This document shows, piece by piece, positions 9,879-10,997 of a stretch of 10,997 nucleotides of DNA (positions are counted from its first letter, which is position 1; every line of letters begins with the position of its first letter). A model generated the notes under the pieces. The model did not search any database. It was not told the origin of the DNA and saw only the letters and a list, made by a program, of their open reading frames with translations. The translations under genes were made by a program, and so were the position numbers. This stretch comes from Patescibacteria group bacterium. GTDB taxonomy: Bacteria > Patescibacteriota > Patescibacteriia > Patescibacteriales > GWC2-42-12. Where the stretch lies: positions 1 through 10,997 of the forward strand of contig JAHJXD010000081.1 in assembly GCA_018827685.1 (NCBI GenBank), given 5' to 3'.

Positions 9879-10997
9879 ATGTTGATAAAACAAAGGATTA
9901 AAAAATTTTTATTTGTTTTTTTAATTTCTATCGCTTTTATAAGCGGCGGGTTTTTTGTTTGGAAAACTGTTTTTGGCGCCGGAGGAATTTCAGACAATTT
10001 TGACTCTTCCCCTCTTAATGTAAATTGGACAGATCTTTCAAGTGATTTTAATGGAATAACTAATCAAACCTGTCCGGGAACAACCTGCTCCGCGTCTGAT
10101 TTAACATCAAGGCCCGGGTGGTTAAGATTAGATCAAACAACTTCAGAATCAGGAATCAGCGTCGGGTTTAATGGGCGAAGGGTTTCTGTTCCGGTGTCAG
10201 GAGGCACAGACAGAATAATAGGAACTCGTGTTGATACAACCGGAATTGCTTCTACTTCTTACAGCCAAGCGGGAATTTTTATTGGCCAAGACAGCCAAAA
10301 CGGAGTTCAGGTTACTCTTCAAAATGACAATACGCCGTCTAATATCTGGGCAAGTTTTACAGTGATTAAAAATGGAGTTTATTATACTTCCAACACCTCG
10401 GCTCTTCAGACAGATGTTTATTTAAGAATTATAAAAACAGGGGATATTTATAAAGGTCAGTATTCTTATGATGGATTAAATTATATTGATATTGACGCGA
10501 AAACAGTTAGCTTTACTGAATCAATTGAAGGAATAGGAGTCGCGCTTCCTTTGGACGGCGGTTCAAGAACAGTGAGCGTTGATTTTGATTATTTTTACGA
10601 TTCTCAAATAGACGCCATTCCAATTCTTATTGAAGATTCTATTTCCGCGACTAGCACAGACACTGTCATCAATCAAGCTAGAATTGTTTGGAACACTATT
10701 AATTCCGGTTATTCAAAAGTAGAGTGGGGAACTGTGTCAGGAGTTTATCCCAATAATATTCAACAAGCAACGCAATTATTAACAAGCCATAATTTATTAT
10801 TGCCTGGAACTTTTGTTTCAGGAACAACTTATTATTATAAAGTAACTTCATGGAACGCGGCCGGTTCAATCACATCTTCTGAAAAAAGTTTTCAGACAAA
10901 TGATTTAACTGTTTCTTTAAATTACACTTTGCCTTCTGGAAATAATATTTACAGACACATTCAAGTTAATTCAGGAGTAACTCTTACTTTTAGCCAA
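9879..10997 (+). CDS. Secreted LamG-like/FN3 surface protein (5' part, cut by the window end)
   Basis: The frame is open for 373 codons to the window edge and has no stop. The N-terminus is a basic stretch and hydrophobic core (about 10-28) ending near VFGA, a signal peptide or anchor. Residues about 38-235 (DNFDSSPLNVNWTDL, PGWLRLDQ, YSQAGIFIG, YLRIIKTGD, YSYDGLNYIDI) follow the concanavalin/LamG-like pattern of DUF1349 or GH43 C-terminal domains, which bind sugars or serve as structural beta-sandwiches. Two close cysteines (TCPGTTC, about 65-70) may pair. Residues about 250-350 (ARIVWNT, KVEWGT, GTTYYYKVTSWNAAGS) form an FN3-like domain of the purple-acid-phosphatase N-terminal type. More domains probably follow. 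It has its own promoter, so it may be expressed apart from the upstream genes. Confidence 0.82.
   Translation, partial: MLIKQRIKKFLFVFLISIAFISGGFFVWKTVFGAGGISDNFDSSPLNVNWTDLSSDFNGITNQTCPGTTCSASDLTSRPGWLRLDQTTSESGISVGFNGRRVSVPVSGGTDRIIGTRVDTTGIASTSYSQAGIFIGQDSQNGVQVTLQNDNTPSNIWASFTVIKNGVYYTSNTSALQTDVYLRIIKTGDIYKGQYSYDGLNYIDIDAKTVSFTESIEGIGVALPLDGGSRTVSVDFDYFYDSQIDAIPILIEDSISATSTDTVINQARIVWNTINSGYSKVEWGTVSGVYPNNIQQATQLLTSHNLLLPGTFVSGTTYYYKVTSWNAAGSITSSEKSFQTNDLTVSLNYTLPSGNNIYRHIQVNSGVTLTFSQ

Noticed and set aside
1..10997. Recoded TGA (Gracilibacteria/Absconditabacteria code)
   Set aside because: All long frames are complete with TAA or TAG stops and contain no in-frame TGA, so the standard bacterial code is sufficient.

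Overview
The window is AT-rich, has short AT-rich spacers and uses only TAA or TAG stops. It reads as a piece of a small-genome bacterium of the Patescibacteria/CPR (Parcubacteria-like) type. The evidence is a khpA-trmD pair without rpsP or rimM beside it, a DUF4143-type ATPase, a cluster of secreted Ig/FN3/WxL-like surface proteins of the kind common in that group, and period-7 short tandem repeats. The standard bacterial code fits, because no long frame contains an in-frame TGA. The lineage is inferred from gene content, not proven.

Layout. Positions 1-328 are mostly non-coding with short repeats. 329-1507 (minus strand) is an AAA/DUF4143 ATPase with a near-perfect sigma70-type promoter (TTGACA/TATAAT) at 1537-1566. 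A second, divergent promoter lies at 1603-1630, and a tandem 10-bp repeat sits between the two. The rightward promoter would read through a MITE-like element (1697-1828, imperfect ~21-23-bp inverted ends, 7-bp flanking direct repeats) into khpA (1905-2234), which ends at a strong terminator. trmD (2347-3072) follows. It is bracketed by copies of a GGGRCTGTGGCC-family repeat, and one copy, a ~75-bp imperfect palindrome, supplies the end of the trmD reading frame. 3073-3491 is a repeat- and palindrome-rich spacer with an extended -10 promoter.

From 3492 to the right edge, everything is on the plus strand and almost all of it is exported: a 755-aa surface-layer-like protein, a small four-helix-bundle (S23/IVP family) protein, a membrane-anchored DUF916-like protein, a second WxL-like secreted protein paralogous to the large one, a membrane-anchored FN3/Ig protein, a 34-aa candidate membrane peptide, and the start of a secreted LamG-like/FN3 protein cut off at 10997. 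The two WxL-like proteins plus the DUF916-like anchor parallel the WxL/DUF916 (Csc) surface complexes of Gram-positive bacteria. The working hypothesis is a cell-envelope assembly in which two secreted paralogs are held by membrane-anchored partners. The four-helix-bundle gene is the intruder: its start and stop codons both lie in inverted arrays of 7-nt repeats, like a self-contained insertion.

None of the genes has a recognisable AGGAGG-type Shine-Dalgarno sequence, and the last gene looks leaderless.
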